Assembly: GCA_004369085.1 (NCBI GenBank)
Contig: ML210279.1
Span: 21,129 to 85,128 of the forward strand
DNA: 64,000 bases
Reading direction: 5' to 3'
Source of the DNA: Coprinopsis marcescibilis
Taxonomy: Eukaryota > Basidiomycota > Agaricomycetes > Agaricales > Psathyrellaceae
Shown here: in pieces, positions 12,256-24,667 of the stretch
How positions within the stretch are numbered: position 1 is the stretch's first letter
Layout: each line of letters opens with the position of its first letter
The notes under the pieces: generated by a model
Seen by the model: only the letters and a program-made list of their open reading frames with translations
What the model was told of the DNA's origin: nothing
Databases searched by the model: none
Translations under genes and position numbers: made by a program

Positions 12256-12830
12256 CTAAGAAGGAATGTAGTCCCAATCTCTACCATAAGGAAAGACCTG
12301 GGTACAGTTGGACTGACCAGGGAGCGAATTGAACAAGAACTGCAAGTTCAAGTTCAAATTCCTCCTCAGCACCCCACTAGGGTTCTGGTAGAGACCCTTG
12401 ATCCTCTTGCCTACGAAGAATTCGTAAAAGCCGCACAGACTCAGCAAGCTCCCCTGGTTACCATACCATCCACCACGAAGCTCTTCACTCCTCCAACGTT
12501 TCTTCCGGCCTGGAACCCAACTTGCGTAGGATCGCTCTCGTCCAACGAGTTACTTCATCCAGGGCTGTTAGTAATGGTTCGGATAGGGGATTCTTCCCCG
12601 TCAGAAGCGTGAAATGCACAGCCACGATGATTCACTGGCAAAAGCATTACGTATATCAAGTGCTTCTTTTCGCAGCACCCAACGGAATGCCCTCCGATAT
12701 AACCTTCGGCGTCCAAAATTTGTACCTCCAAACCTCTCATTCGAGCACTGGTACTCACTCCCGCAGGCAAAACTGACAGCGGATCGTTCTTTAGTGGTTG
12801 GTATTGCGTAATCTAGTTGTATACTCAAGT
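12256..12830 (-). pseudogene. UPO relic L, paired with DLH C
   Basis: The 3' end is well kept: SLCGFYEFFVGKRIKGLYQN, PSGVLRRNLNLNLQFLF and NCTQVFPYGR. Upstream, 12470-12640 aligns base by base with 21930-22060 in UPO M (shared GGGTTCCAGGCCGGAA and GAGTCTGTGCGGCTTTTACGA) but has stops and frameshifts. The N-terminal heme exon is not recognisable. The relic follows DLH C on the same strand just as UPO M follows DLH D. Confidence 0.65.
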
Positions 12831-13109
12831 CATAGCTGTACCGTCGAGATGGGTATGTTATATGCACCACAAGTCGCTGGAGACGATCCATGAAGTCTAG
12901 AACACGTCCCTTTACCATAAAGGGCCCCATTGTGATTGGATGACGGCCCGAGATCCTTGGGCGTCTTATCGGCGCTTAGATCCCCTGTAGCAGGAGTTTC
13001 AAGTACTATCATGGCTATTATGACTAAAGGCCCAGGTACACCCGTACGTCTATGGGTAGAACATTATGCCCTGTCTATGACCGAGATAGTACATAAAAAT
13101 CGAACTTAA

Positions 13110-14344
13110 CTACGCACTGAAGCGATTAAACCACTCAACGACACTCTTTGCCGACTGCTCTTTGGCCCAGGCTAGACATAAAGTAAGGGAGGGTCAAGTC
13201 AGAGCCATTCGCCCTAAGACAAAGAGAACTAAGCACTCGAGTTCGGATCCTCAGGGTCGGAGCGAGTTGCAAATCCGTGGGTAGTGTTGGAGAAGACTTG
13301 AAGATGATACGTTGCATTCTGCTGAGACAGAAGATCATGCGAACGACGCAGAGACTCTGGAGGGAAAGTCACATCTGTCTCTACTCTCAAAGTCACATCA
13401 GAAATCCGAGCGATTCATCAAGCAGACGAGCAGGTTATTACTCACCGGCACAAGACAGTAACAAGGGCTCCAAGCCACATTTGATATTGTATCAGCATGG
13501 CGAAGCAGTATATAGATTGTGTATGTCACTCACTCGTGAGACGATTAAAATGATCTTCAGTCAAGAATGCTGGATGCGCAAAGCGGCTACACAAGACGAG
13601 GGATCAAATCATCAACCACCCGGAGTCCGCGACTCCGAAAGTATATAAGGCACGTACTTGCAACAACATCACCAGTAGCTCCAATATTCATCGCATATGG
13701 TGCTCCAAAGCAATACCCAACCGCGCTATACTTTGCATTCGAAACTAATCGAAACGTATGAGCGATATGAGGGAGCAAGCCCAACCACATATACACACCA
13801 TACGTTCCCCTAACCTTCGTAATCCACCCTGGCAGCTTCGTATCCGCCTGCTGAACGGACTTCTCTAGCCACTCCGTCTGGTTAAACCCAGTCTCCCCAC
13901 CGTGGTTTTGGATAGGATCCCCGAAGTAGTCTGGGCCCAAAACATGGAAACCTTTTCGATGTCGTAATCCACTACGTCCACTCCCAACGTATCATATGTA
14001 TAATCCAGACTCACCTTTCGACGCGAAATAGTCTTGCAAAAGCTCGTTGTTGATGTAAAAGGGACCAAATACATCCGAGAAGAATATGATAACCTTCGCC
14101 CCTCCATTGCCACTCCAATGACCACCATGCCTGGAAGCCTCCGAGACATATGTCTGCACGCCCGCAATCGTCAGATTCCTTCCCTTAGGTTCCCCAGTAT
14201 ACTTCGATCCTTGAAGACAGTCCTTGTCTAGAGGGCCCGCAAGCGATGGTGACTTTTCATGGGCACTTGCAGCGTTGGCGAAGAGAGGCCAGTGAAAAGG
14301 CTCAGAAGACATGCAGCCAAGGCGGAGGTCAGAAAGCTAGGCAT
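13110..14344 (-). pseudogene. DLH C with a frameshift in the signal peptide
   Basis: Close paralog of the intact DLH D at 18981, which it matches through nearly all exons. The start MPSFLTSALAACLLSLF matches D, but D has 17 nt after the codons for SLF where C has 4. The net loss of 13 nt throws the leader out of frame with LFANAASAHEKSPSLAG. An internal ATG at about 14312 (MSSEPFHW) opens the enzyme frame but would give a product without a signal peptide. The rest appears sound: FFSDVFGPFYINNELLQDYF, GYCFGAPYAMNIGATGDVV in one exon, the HGFATRS region and a final WFNRFSA. Either a recent pseudogene or a cytoplasmic variant. A TATATAAA box lies at 14418-14425. Confidence 0.75.
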
Positions 14345-14417
14345 GACGAGAAGTTGGAACAAATTAGAGCTATAGATGGCTGGACGTGCAGCGGATGACT
14401 GGCAGGGTATCGTTGGG

Positions 14418-14425
14418 TTTATATA
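14418..14425 (-). promoter_or_regulatory. TATA box of DLH C
   Basis: TATATAAA on the minus strand, 74 bp upstream of the ATG at 14344. The spacer from 14430 to 15220 otherwise shows no gene. Confidence 0.5.
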
Positions 14426-15224
14426 CATATACCTACATTTTGCGGCTGTGCAGCTCCAGATTGCTGAGCAATCCAAACCGAAAGTAACGTCCTGGAGCAT
14501 CACAAAGCATGCGTATGGTCCCTATAACATCTGACAGCCGAGCAAGCCTTTCGTCGCGTTCCGTAATGTTGCACTGCGCTCACCACTGTTGAAACTTGAC
14601 TCATCCCGAGCGGCAAGATAAAACTTGGTCTGCTTCGGACATCATGAACCCTGGTGGTTGAATGTCGAACGGGGCGACACGTTGGGTGTTTGCTTCACCT
14701 TTTGAGCATGGATGTTGCTTGAAGCTTCACAGAATTGGGAGAAAATGGATTTATTCACGGTTCACAGGATAAAGAATCGCAGACAAAGATTGATCAAGGA
14801 TGAGGGATTGCCGAGCAACCGGACCAGTCAGTCAACTGAGGTGCCAGTTATGGCGTGCACGGCAAGCTCATCCATCTGCATGAGTTTCGCTAAAGTATCG
14901 CTAGAAGTTGCGGGGAGCAACCATTCCAATTTTGTTTTCTCTTCGCCCCTGGAAAAAGATAACGTTGATAATTACTTCTCCAGCGGACATTGACATTTTG
15001 TCGGTAATCGAACCTCCCGAGTCCCAAGAATTGGGCATTTGAAACACCCATCAAACACCCATCAAACGCGATGTTGCTGAAGATGATCCTTTGTGGTTAT
15101 TCGTACGACATAGATAATACCAGGAAATATATCTTCATAAACTCGTTCGCGAAAGCAGGCTTAAGAACATTAGACTATCCAGCCAAAACAGACCAAGTAT
15201 CTCGCACGTAAATGCTGTATGCGA

Positions 15225-16640
15225 CTAATTACGCCCGTAGGGGAATACCTGGGGACAGTCTGGAGGAGACAAAGCGTCGTACAGGAACTGCAAGTTGATG
15301 TTCAAGTTCCTGCGCAGGACGCCGGTGGGGTTGGGGTACAAGCCTTTAATGGTCGTGTTCACGAACCCGGTATAGAACCCGCAGGGATCCGACAAGCTCC
15401 CGAGGCTGGTATCGACCACGTAGTTGTTCACGCCGTGGTTCCGTCCAGGCTCGATCGGGTGAGCGGCAAACACCACCTCGATGCCCTCGTTCCCGCTGGG
15501 CACCGCGGCGCGGAAGAACCCGGTGGGGAAGCGCATGTCCTTGAAAAAGCTGCGTGCGGCGCTGAGGGTGAGCTGACCTCTGGTGGTGGGGTTGGATGCT
15601 TGACGGCCGTCGGTGAAGAGGTTGACGGGGAAGGTCGTTTCGCCAAAGGCGGTGATGTGCCGGAGGCCGACGAGCGAGAAGGTGGGGTTTGTGGCAATTG
15701 ATTGTTGGATGCGCTGGTGGCGGAGCTCGCCTGCGACTGTGAGATTGTAGAAGCCGCCACCGAAGCGGTTGCTGAAGTCTACCAGCTGCAGAGGGGGGGA
15801 GGAGGGATGTTTGATTAGATGCGAGTTAGGGTGGTTGGATGAGGACGTACTTGGTCGAAGAGGGTTTGGTTGAAGCTGTGGTTGTCACCGAAGAATGCGT
15901 CGCCTGTGGAAGAGGTTGGGATTAGAACTTCGGGGAATGGCGGGTGATTGAGAGCACACGTACCTCGGGTCATGCTGGCGTCGCCTTCGAATGTGCCGTG
16001 GTTGCTGATCCCACCGACGATGGCGGGTGATGGAGGGTCTGGTCCAGTCCTACGCGTCTTCTCGCCGATGCTCAGCAGGTCAGTCACCACATTCCCGTCC
16101 ATGAGGTGCGCGATAAAAGTCGTGACTGTTGCAATTTGGTTGTTCATGTTATACCCTTTGGCATGTGGAAATGGGATTTAGATTTTTTGGGATTTGTCTG
16201 GGATGAGAAATGCTTACCCTCCTGGACCGCTTCGATGATCTGAGAGGGAGTTGCTACGCCGTCCCGAGGGAGGTACTGTGTGGATGTTATGAAATTCATT
16301 CAACGCCTCTCTGGAATGGGTGGATTGTAGTGCTTACTCCGTGCGAAGCCAGTGTGTTGAGTCCAGGACATGGGCCGCGGATGTCGCCGTTCCTCAAAGG
16401 TCGCCATGGGTGTTCACAGTCGTCTACGAGCTTGGTGCCGGTAAAGCGAGGCGGGCCTGGTGGGCGGGGAGGTACCCGTGCATCGAGGGTCGGGACGATA
16501 CGCTCAACCTGTCGGGGATCTAGACCTCCTAGAGACTGGTAGGACTTGAAGGCGTGCACATTGGTGACAATGCTTAGCCCGTTCAGAAGTACAAGCGTCG
16601 TTGCCAGCAATTTAAAAGTAGCTGTGAGCACTCCTGTCAT
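15225..16640 (-). CDS. Secreted unspecific peroxygenase, AaeUPO-like (UPO K)
   Basis: A second apparently intact long-type UPO, five exons with the same junctions as UPO I. From the ATG at 16640 it has a signal peptide ending near NVHAFKS, then LDARVPPRPPGPPRF, the heme-thiolate motif PCPGLNTLASHG, a Gly-Pro-Asp-Pro-Pro stretch before FEGDASMTRGDAFFGDNHSF, the FGGGFYN segment, and the end SDPCGFYTGF...LSPPDCPQVFPYGRN. SMTRGDAFFG and the GPDPP loop are nearer to the Agrocybe enzyme than in UPO I. It sits at the centre of an inverted pair of DLH-UPO modules (11.4-14.3 and 19.0-22.2 kb). Its 3' end was the source, or sister, of fragment J at 7937. A role in H2O2-dependent oxyfunctionalisation is inferred from the family. 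Confidence 0.9.
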
Positions 16641-16726
16641 GTTGGTAGGCTGTAGTGCGATTGTCGGGCGGTAATAAGCGGTGGATGAGAGGTATGAGAA
16701 TGGCTTTTCAGGGTTGAAGCGTTGAG

Positions 16727-16736
16727 TATTTATATG
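16727..16736 (-). promoter_or_regulatory. TATA box of UPO K
   Basis: CATATAAATA on the minus strand, about 87 bp upstream of the ATG at 16640. Confidence 0.45.
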
Positions 16737-16739
16737 CAG

Positions 16740-18850
16740 GGTCGTTTGTACGGTTACAAAAGGATTTAGCTTGTACTTTGTACCTTTCTCCTTGTCGTAT
16801 GCTCCCCGAGAAGCGCTTAACTTCAGCCGCCGCGCGTCACTTCAGCTCCATAACTCGGACTCAAAGAACGCTAACGAGGATGTCGCGAGAGCTCAAAGCT
16901 TTCTCACAGTTGGGGGGTCTGACGGAGCGTTGAAGATGAAAGATCGCAGCAGCGTAAGCAACCAACCTCCTGTCGCTTTTTAGTCAGTGCGTCCTGATCA
17001 ATCAGGATGGATAGGAATCAAAACCATAAGATTTGAGGATCGGCGTTCATGGATCACTGTTTCGAGGTGCGCTCGGGCAGCAAGGGCGCGTTGGGAGTCA
17101 CGCGGTATACAGATATCTGAGAACCATTCGACCATAAACGGTAGAGTTCATTGTAAGCATGTCTATCTATAGATTTCCCATCGAAACACGGTCATCTGTG
17201 TTTGGTCACCGTGTCTGGTCATCTGCAAAAGTCATTACGAACACCCGCAGTATAATGTCAGAATTTATAAGTTGTCGTGCGTAGTAATGTTTGTATGTGT
17301 TCCCCTCGCTGAACCCTCAATGTCACTTATATAGCAGGCTCTCTCAACACTGGCTCGCCCCCATTTTCCATTCATTCTGGTTCCATCACCTTAGCCGCTC
17401 ATCTCCCCGGGTCCGACCCAATCCCGACCCGCTTAACGCCTCCTTGCTGGTTTGCTTATTAGCAGTTTAGCTGCTCGGAAAGCACATTAGCCGAAAGCTG
17501 ATACTTATCGAACATTACACGTCCTACTACTGTTCGTAGATGGTAAGGTGATCAGCCGGAGTCTGGACTTAGCGCACTGTCCTCAGGCGGTGAGCCGACC
17601 GGCAGGGCGTATCAACAAGCATGACCAAACATTCTTGCGCCCTTGATGGCGGGTAATTCCCACGCCTTCCTCACCTCGCTCTCATCACTGCAGAACGACG
17701 CGGTGTAACTAGTAACTTGTACTAGGGCTCTACTCTCAGTCCTCTGCGACTTCGTCGCGGATGGATCTCCTTTCGACTTTACCTTTCGTTCGATGAGCAG
17801 ACGTCTATCTACTTTCAAGACTTACCACCAGCATTTTGGATGACGTGGCAAGGCGAACACGTCAGACATATCTCACTCAAATCTCACCATGCTCGAACCA
17901 AGAACCAGTGCCCAGGTGGACTGAAAGGTTCATACCCGTTACCGAGTAGAAAGTGGCAGTATGAACTCACATCGTACGTCGGAAACCAATTTGTCCATTC
18001 TAAACAGGCTTGCCTCGACTTTATAAAAAGCTCTATTCCTGTACCTACACAACAATCGTCTCGCACTTATCTCTCATCGGGTTACCCAAATGCACTGCGG
18101 ACACCATGACTATATTAACTTTCACATACGCCTACATTTATGACGACAGCCTCACGTACGCCAAGCTACGTTTCCAACTACGACCATGTTCATGGTTCAG
18201 GCCTTTACAGCCCATAGCCACGATGTTACAATACGAATTTTACCACGTCCGTGACCACGCCGCTACGACTATAGACAGCTACGTCTAGGAACATCTACAA
18301 CTACGGCTACAACTACGGCTACAAAAGCCTCCTTGTCTCAAACGCTGCGACCGAGTGAGCCCATTCTCACCGTGATCCTAGAGCGACGGAAACCTTAGCC
18401 TCGCAAAGAACCACTGCCGTCCCAAGTCACGCTTCCGAGGCAAATTCGATGCGACATCGACGGAACATTGACTTCCATCGCTTGTGTAACCCACGTCACC
18501 TTGGCTGACTCGATTGCTCGGCAATCACTCCTTTGTGCGATTATACATATACCCTGTGAGCCTTGAATCTTGCAGGCGGGCTACAGAATAGAGCTTATGC
18601 AGCAGATAACAGTGACTAAATGCCCCAACCCGACACAGTCAATCACCAAGATGACCGAAGCAGACCAAGTTGATCTGGCCGCTCGGATGAGTCAAGTTTT
18701 GAAAGTGGTTGGGTGCAATGCACTATTACGGAACACGACGAGAGGCCTGCTCGCTAAGCTACGACCAGTATACACATGACTTGTGATGCTCCAGGGCGTG
18801 AGATTCGAAGCGGATTTCTCAGCAACGCTGTGGCTCCGTAGCCGTAAAGT
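16740..18850. other. Gene-poor spacer between UPO K and DLH D
   Basis: No recognisable gene on either strand. Scattered open stretches under 90 codons lack family features. A small direct repeat of CAACTACGGCTA occurs twice near 18298-18325. Confidence 0.4.
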
Positions 18851-18855
18851 GGAGC

Positions 18856-18863
18856 TATATAAA
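18856..18863 (+). promoter_or_regulatory. TATA box of DLH D
   Basis: TATATAAA, 118 bp upstream of the ATG at 18981. Confidence 0.5.
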
Positions 18864-18980
18864 CACAAGGACTAGTGAACTAAAGAAGCGCAGAGAAGTA
18901 AGGGCAGCAATACCCTCAGTCACCATCTTTTGTTCAGCCATCCATTCGATTCTACAGTTCTAACTGTCCAAATCCTCGTC

Positions 18981-20203
18981 ATGCGTAGCTTTCTGACCTC
19001 TGCCTTGGCTGCATCCCTTCTTAGCCTCTTCGCCTGCAATCTTTCGCCGCCTCTCTTCGCCAACGCTGCAGGTGTCCATGAAAAGTCACCATCTCTTGCG
19101 GGCCCTCTAGGCAAGGATTGTCTTCAAGGGTCAAAGTATACTGGGGAACCAAAAGGGAAGAATCTGACGATTGCGGGTATGCCGACATATGTCTCTGAAG
19201 CTTCGAGGCATGGGGATCATAGTAGTGGCAATGGAGTGGCGAAGGTCATCATGTTCTTCTCAGATGTATTTGGTCCCTTTTACATCAACAACGAACTTTT
19301 GCAAGACTATTTCGCGTCGAAAGGTGAGACGTACTGCATATATGAGGTTAGGGGCACACGCTGAATATGACATCGAATAGGCTTCCATGTTTTAGGCCCA
19401 GATTATTTCTTCGGAGACCCTATCCAGAACCACGATGGGGAGGCTGGGTTTAACCAGACAGAGTGGATGGACAAGTCTATCCAGCAGGCGGATGCGAATC
19501 TGCCAGGGTGGATTACAAAGGTGAAGGAAACATATGGTGCGTATATGTGGCTGGGCTTGATTTCTTGTTAGCTCATATGTTTCGATTAGGCCCGAATGCA
19601 AAGTATAGCGCAGTTGGTTATTGCTTTGGAGCACCACATGCGATGAATATCGGAGCTAGCGATGATGTTGTCGCAAGTACGTGGCTTATATACTTTCTGA
19701 ATCGGGGATTCAGGCGTTGACGATCGTCTTGTGTAGCCGCCTTTGCGCATCCAGCGTTCTTGACTGAAGATCATTTCAATCTTCTCAGGAGTGAGTGCTG
19801 TACATTAATCCACGTTTTCACCACACTAATAATACTCAGAGCCCTTGTTGATGTCCTGTGCTGGTGAGTACTAACGTGCGCTATGAACTACTCGGATCTC
19901 TGATCGATTTCGAGTAGAGACAGATGTGACTTTCCCCACAGAGTCTCTGCGTCGCTCGCATGATCTGCTGTCGCAGCAGAATGCAACATATCATCTTCAA
20001 ATATTCTCTAACACTACCCATGGATTTGCAACTCGCTCTGACCCTGAGGATCCCAACTCGAGTGCGTAAAAACAAATCTCTTAATCTTAGGGATGAATGG
20101 CTTCTGATTTAAACATTCCCTTACTCTTTCACAATGTCTAGCCTGGGCCAAAGAGCAGTCGGCAAAGAGCGTTGTCGAGTGGTTCAATCGGTTTAGCGTG
20201 TAG
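18981..20203 (+). CDS. Secreted dienelactone-hydrolase-like protein (DLH D)
   Basis: Best-preserved DLH of the cluster. Seven exons (18981-19323, 19381-19536, 19590-19676, 19737-19790, 19840-19863, 19918-20061, 20142-20203) join in frame to 289 aa. In order: signal peptide (MRSFLTSALAASLLSLFA); a Cys-containing SLAGPLGKDCLQG region typical of secreted DLHs here; beta-strand KVIMFFSDVFG; FHVLGPDYFFGDP; nucleophile motif GYCFGAPHAMNIGA; AFAHPAFLTEDHF; SCAETD with the triad Asp; and THGFATRSDP with the triad His. The end is VEWFNRFSV. Unlike DLH B, E, F and H it has no intron before the Tyr-Cys. It is followed on the same strand by UPO pseudogene M. Substrate unknown; lactone or ester hydrolysis is inferred from the family. 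Confidence 0.87.
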
Positions 20204-20896
20204 AGAAGATCGATGTGTAGATCCCTCGGGTTTTAGAAATGGCCTAAGGCGATGTTGATGCATGTACAGGTGTAATTGAACCTTTCGTATTAATATCCAT
20301 GATAATGCTTGAAACTCGTGATGTAAGCGCCGCTAAGCGCCGTTGTGGCTCGCAAAACCTCGGGTCGTAGTTCAGTAGTAAGAGGGCTCTTTGTAATGAA
20401 TGATTCTGGACTCCGTGGCGTGGACACCGGATTGTCCTAGGCACTGTTCTTATTATAACCTACCCATCTTAATCGAGCGTAATGCTCAAACCATATATCA
20501 ACGATTATTATGCAATACCTATCGCCGTCAGACCCACTGTCAATTTCTCCCGGGAGAGTGAGTATTGGCCCTCAAATGAGAGGTTTAAATCTGCAAATCA
20601 CGGGCGCCGATAGCGTAGGTCCCGCTCTCCGCTCCGATCCGAAGGTCAACGTATGTACGTACAGGCCATCATCATGGGTGTGAGTCTCACCCACTGGGCG
20701 CGTATCCGTCCCGAAAGAGTCTACTATCCAAGTCATTAATGTTTGCAGCTTACAGTTCTAGATGAGATAATTTGCGCCGCGAAGAAATTCGCGGAAGAGA
20801 GGATGTATTTAAGTCGAAGAGCACGACAGAGGCCATACATACCCTTCCATTCACTGCAGCTGCCCGTTTAAATCTTCCCCTCCACGAAACAGACTC

Positions 20897-22219
20897 ATGG
20901 TAAAACTTAACCTGCACTTCAATCTTATCGCGCTCGCCATTACTGTCGGGACACTCGTCGGGAACGTGTCAGTCTTCCCTGAGTACGTACCAGTCCCTTG
21001 GCAGTCTGACCAGGAGGGAGATGGCCGAAGCCATTTCGAAGCTGCATCCCCGAGTTCCTTCGCCTCCCCCTCATCCTGAGATGTACCAAGGAGAAAAGCT
21101 CGTCGACGACAAGGATCACCCATTCCATGCTCCTGGCCCAAACGACCAGCGCGCATTATGTCCTAGTCTGAACACGTTGGCAAACCACGGCGTGAGCTAT
21201 CTCTAACAGAACCATATATTTACGCTAACCAAACTTCAAACGCTGCAGTATCTTCCCAGAAATGGCGTTGCCACACCTGCCCACATCATTTTCGCTTCCA
21301 TGGCAGAATTCAACATGGAGCTCCAGGCGGCTAGGTTGGCAGCCTATGTTGCACATCTCCTTGATGGGAACCCGGTTACGGACCTGCTGAGTACTGCTGG
21401 GAAGACGTCCAAGACTGGACCTGACCCTCAAAGGTCGGAGAGCTGGGAACCCACGGAACATTTGAGGGCGACGCTAGCTTGACTAGAGGTATGTCACGTA
21501 GATCGATGAGTCACGGTCGCTGATCTTGAACCCTACCAATCGGGGATGATTTCTTTGGTGACAACTTCAACCCGAATCAAAGGCTCTTCCACCAGCCATG
21601 TAAAAATCATTCGCGTATTACTATTATTGCTCACATGGGCTCAGTTCAAGTACTTTAGCAAAAGCTATGGAGGCGGTTATTACAACCTTACCGTTGTACG
21701 CGAGCTCCGATACCAACGAATCAAACAGCCCATCGACACCAACCCCACCTTCGAATTGATGGGGTCACCGCCACTTTACCGCATGCAGCGAAGCCGTTTT
21801 TCCGACTACTATGTTCGTCGACGGGCGTCTCAGCGGGCCCCTGGCCAACCATTTAAGACATGAAAGCTGCGGAAAGCTCCTTCGTGGACATGCGCTACCC
21901 TCGTGGATTCTTCCGGGCCTCCAAGCCCGGCGCTGCTGATTCTGAATCGATCGTAGCTGTACGCGGAAGTGATCCAAAGCGAGCTGGGTTCCAGGCCGGA
22001 AAGAACGTTGAAGGAGTGAAGAGGTTGATGGTTGATGGTAGCCAGGATAGCCTGCTGAGTCTGTGCGGCTTTTACGAGTTTCATAGGCAAGAGGATCAAG
22101 GGTCACTACCCGAGGCCTACTGGGGTGCTGAGGAGGAATCTGAACATGAACTTGCAGTTCTTGTTCGATTGAATCTCTGACCAGTCCAACTGTACCCAGG
22201 TGTTTCCTTATGGATGGTA
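20897..22219 (+). pseudogene. UPO pseudogene M, paired with DLH D
   Basis: A UPO with exons in the usual order but multiple lesions. The ATG at 20897 opens a signal-peptide-like leader. A frameshift near 21015 separates it from MAEAISKLHPRVPSPPPHP...GEKLVDDKDHPF. The proximal motif is LCPSLNTLANHG, so the first Pro and the Gly of PCPGL are replaced while the heme Cys stays. A frameshift near 21440 precedes GTFEGDASLTRG, and further shifts follow YFSKSYGGGYYNLTVVREL and the DMRYPRGFFRA segment; the end NCTQVFPYGW is in another frame from the preceding exon. It belongs to the same subgroup as relic L (shared NCTQVFPYG end). Confident as a pseudogene of the family. Confidence 0.8.
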
Positions 22220-23040
22220 GAGATTAGAACTATGGCTGACTTGCATTTATTGGGTCTGGAGTCGGTACCCCCAAACACCTGGCTTAGATAATTGGGTTTG
22301 GATTGATCATCGTCATCGACTTTCCAAATTTACACTTGAGCTTGCCTCTGATGACTCATGAGGAAGTTACCAACCCAGCCAGAAGTTTGGCGGACCAAAC
22401 TCTCATCGGTAAGTAAGTGACTCTGTGCTATACGCAAGCGGCGATGTTCATGCTCACATGAATTATGTTAGACGACACAAGCTCATTGACAGCTGTATTC
22501 TGCGTAGTGTGGGCAACGTTAGCGGCAGCTCGGTCAGGCATGGCGGTGCTCCCCCTCTTTCTTTCGATTACATTCCTAGCATTTGGTATAGCACATAACA
22601 CTCAAAAATAGCCCCTTTTGACGCACACTCAAAACACAGATGGACAAAGATCACATCGACTCTAGTAAGCGTTACGGAAACGCCGGCTGAAACCTTACAG
22701 AACTCGAGTGTCCACACTACTTTCCCAGGCAAATTCAACCAACATCGAGTAACTTAAGGCATCCAGTAGACGGGCCTGTAAAACTCTGAATGCTCTGCAG
22801 CGCAGGCATGGCATAGGGGCCGACTCAATTAGCGTAACATGAAACATAAACATAGCATCTGCGGAAGGCATCTTTACGACCTGCCGCAGCCTGCTGTAGA
22901 GAGCTACTGCGTGCGAGAAGCGACGTGGACGTGGTATTCATTTGATGTCACATATACACTGTTCAAATATCATGACGAGCATAGGTGGCCCCAGATTTTA
23001 TGATTGATACGATTGCGAGTCACCTATAAGTATTCCCTTG
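22220..23040. other. Gene-free spacer
   Basis: No gene or relic recognised on either strand. Confidence 0.4.
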
Positions 23041-24380
23041 GAAAAGGACTTCAAATGACACAGGAAACTACCGGTCACGAATACAATCTCCCTCCTCACC
23101 CACTTTCCCGGCATCCTCGAGATTGTATATGCGTGTTATGTTTTCGATCTCATCAAAGTTTACTCGTCCCGGGGGGGTAGATGGATTACGATAGTCGAAG
23201 TTGTCATTGTCTCTGGGACCGTACACGGCGAGGAATCTGGAGTGTCCTACCTGCGGCTGTATTTGTGTATGGATATGAGGATTTGCATTGCCCGTTCTCC
23301 ATACCGATGAAAGGAGGTACATAGGAGTTACCAGCTTTTGGAAACGCCCGGACCACAGACTAGATTTCAGCATTCACAGATGTCGCACCTGGGTGCTCTA
23401 CTGACCATACCGGTAGAGCTCTACCCATCACTGACCTAAGCTGGGGGACAACAAACGCCTCTCGAAACACTAATGTCTGTGAAATGGTCTGACTCTTTAG
23501 GACAAATGGAATAACGGGGACGCGTTCTTGACCTGACATGGCAAACGGTGCTGGACATGCGAGCCGAATAATAACTTTGGTCTGAACTCACATATGCAGT
23601 ACATTTGCAATGTCTATCTGGCGAGCAACATGGGCGCTTATCATTGGCGTCATAAGCACCGTTATTGCTGGGGTCCTAATATCTAGGTATAAAGATCCGC
23701 TGTCTGAGCAATATCTCGTAACTGTCCCAGATACCTTCAGACCCCGTGATGGGAGTGCGTATAGAACATTGATATAGCGTGGTGGAGAACTCCACTTCCT
23801 CGGACGCTCCCAGATGAATGATCGGTCGTCGCACAAGAAGATTGATGATGGCAGATGGAGATACTCTGTGCTGTAGGCAAACGCCCAGCTCCTCGACAGG
23901 CTGCTTAGATTGCTGGTGAGATATCCTCTGTTAACCCACTCGAGTACGGGACCGCGTCACTGCCAATTGTTGTGTTCACAACTTCCTACCTGCCAATCGG
24001 ACTATTTATTAATCATAGCTAGGAATGGGAAGTAGAAACGGAGTCTCATCAGTAGCATCAACATCAATATCAGAGCGTCTTCCTTTCCAGGGACGTCTTC
24101 ACCTCATCATCCGCGGTTCGCGGCATAAGAACCAGCTACTATGGCGGCAGTATGAGTCCCAAAGTGGCGAGCCCAGAATAAGCATGTCGCTTCTCATGTA
24201 TATGTTCTCAGGGTTCAAGCTGAGCTCAGGGCGCAGATATTTTACGTCTGAACCTTGGGGTGGCTGCATGGGGGCCAGTGATAGTCGGCGGCCATTTGCA
24301 GCAGTCCCGCCGTAACGCTTGTAAAGGTCGTGTGTAACCCTTTGGCGAAATATGGTGATCAGTCGAATCATAGTCACAAT
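23040..24380 (-). CDS. Hypothetical multi-exon gene (possibly degenerate)
   Basis: Minus-strand open stretches at 24377-24099, 23836-23588, about 23470-23375 and 23373-23068 could be exons of one gene. The second-last carries FREAFVVPQLRSVMGRALPV and the last contains VGHSRFLAVYGPRDNDNFDY. No family is recognised and exon joins are not certain. The 23230-23480 part is related to 1080-1420. The region lies upstream of, and divergent from, the DUF6534 gene. It could be a lineage-specific gene or a relic. Confidence 0.3.
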
Positions 24381-24667
24381 CGTGCCCTTTTACAGAACTA
24401 AGTTACTAATGCGGTAGAACCCAGATATCAATTCGTATTCGCATCATGCAAAGTGTAACGTATGGATGCTATATTTACGTGCCTTGAAACTTTGATCAAC
24501 TTCTAACGATGATGGGCACGGACATGGTGGACTGTGGTGGATCAAGAGAACTCCAACGACCACACTGACGGCTACTTATCTACCGAAGGAACAAAATCGT
24601 TACAAGTGAAACTCTCCCCATTCCACTTCCTCTCCTCTACCCTCCTTGCCCTAGCGGCACAAACTCG

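Noticed and set aside
15219..15701. 160-codon plus-strand ORF
   Set aside because: Antisense shadow of the last exon of UPO K.
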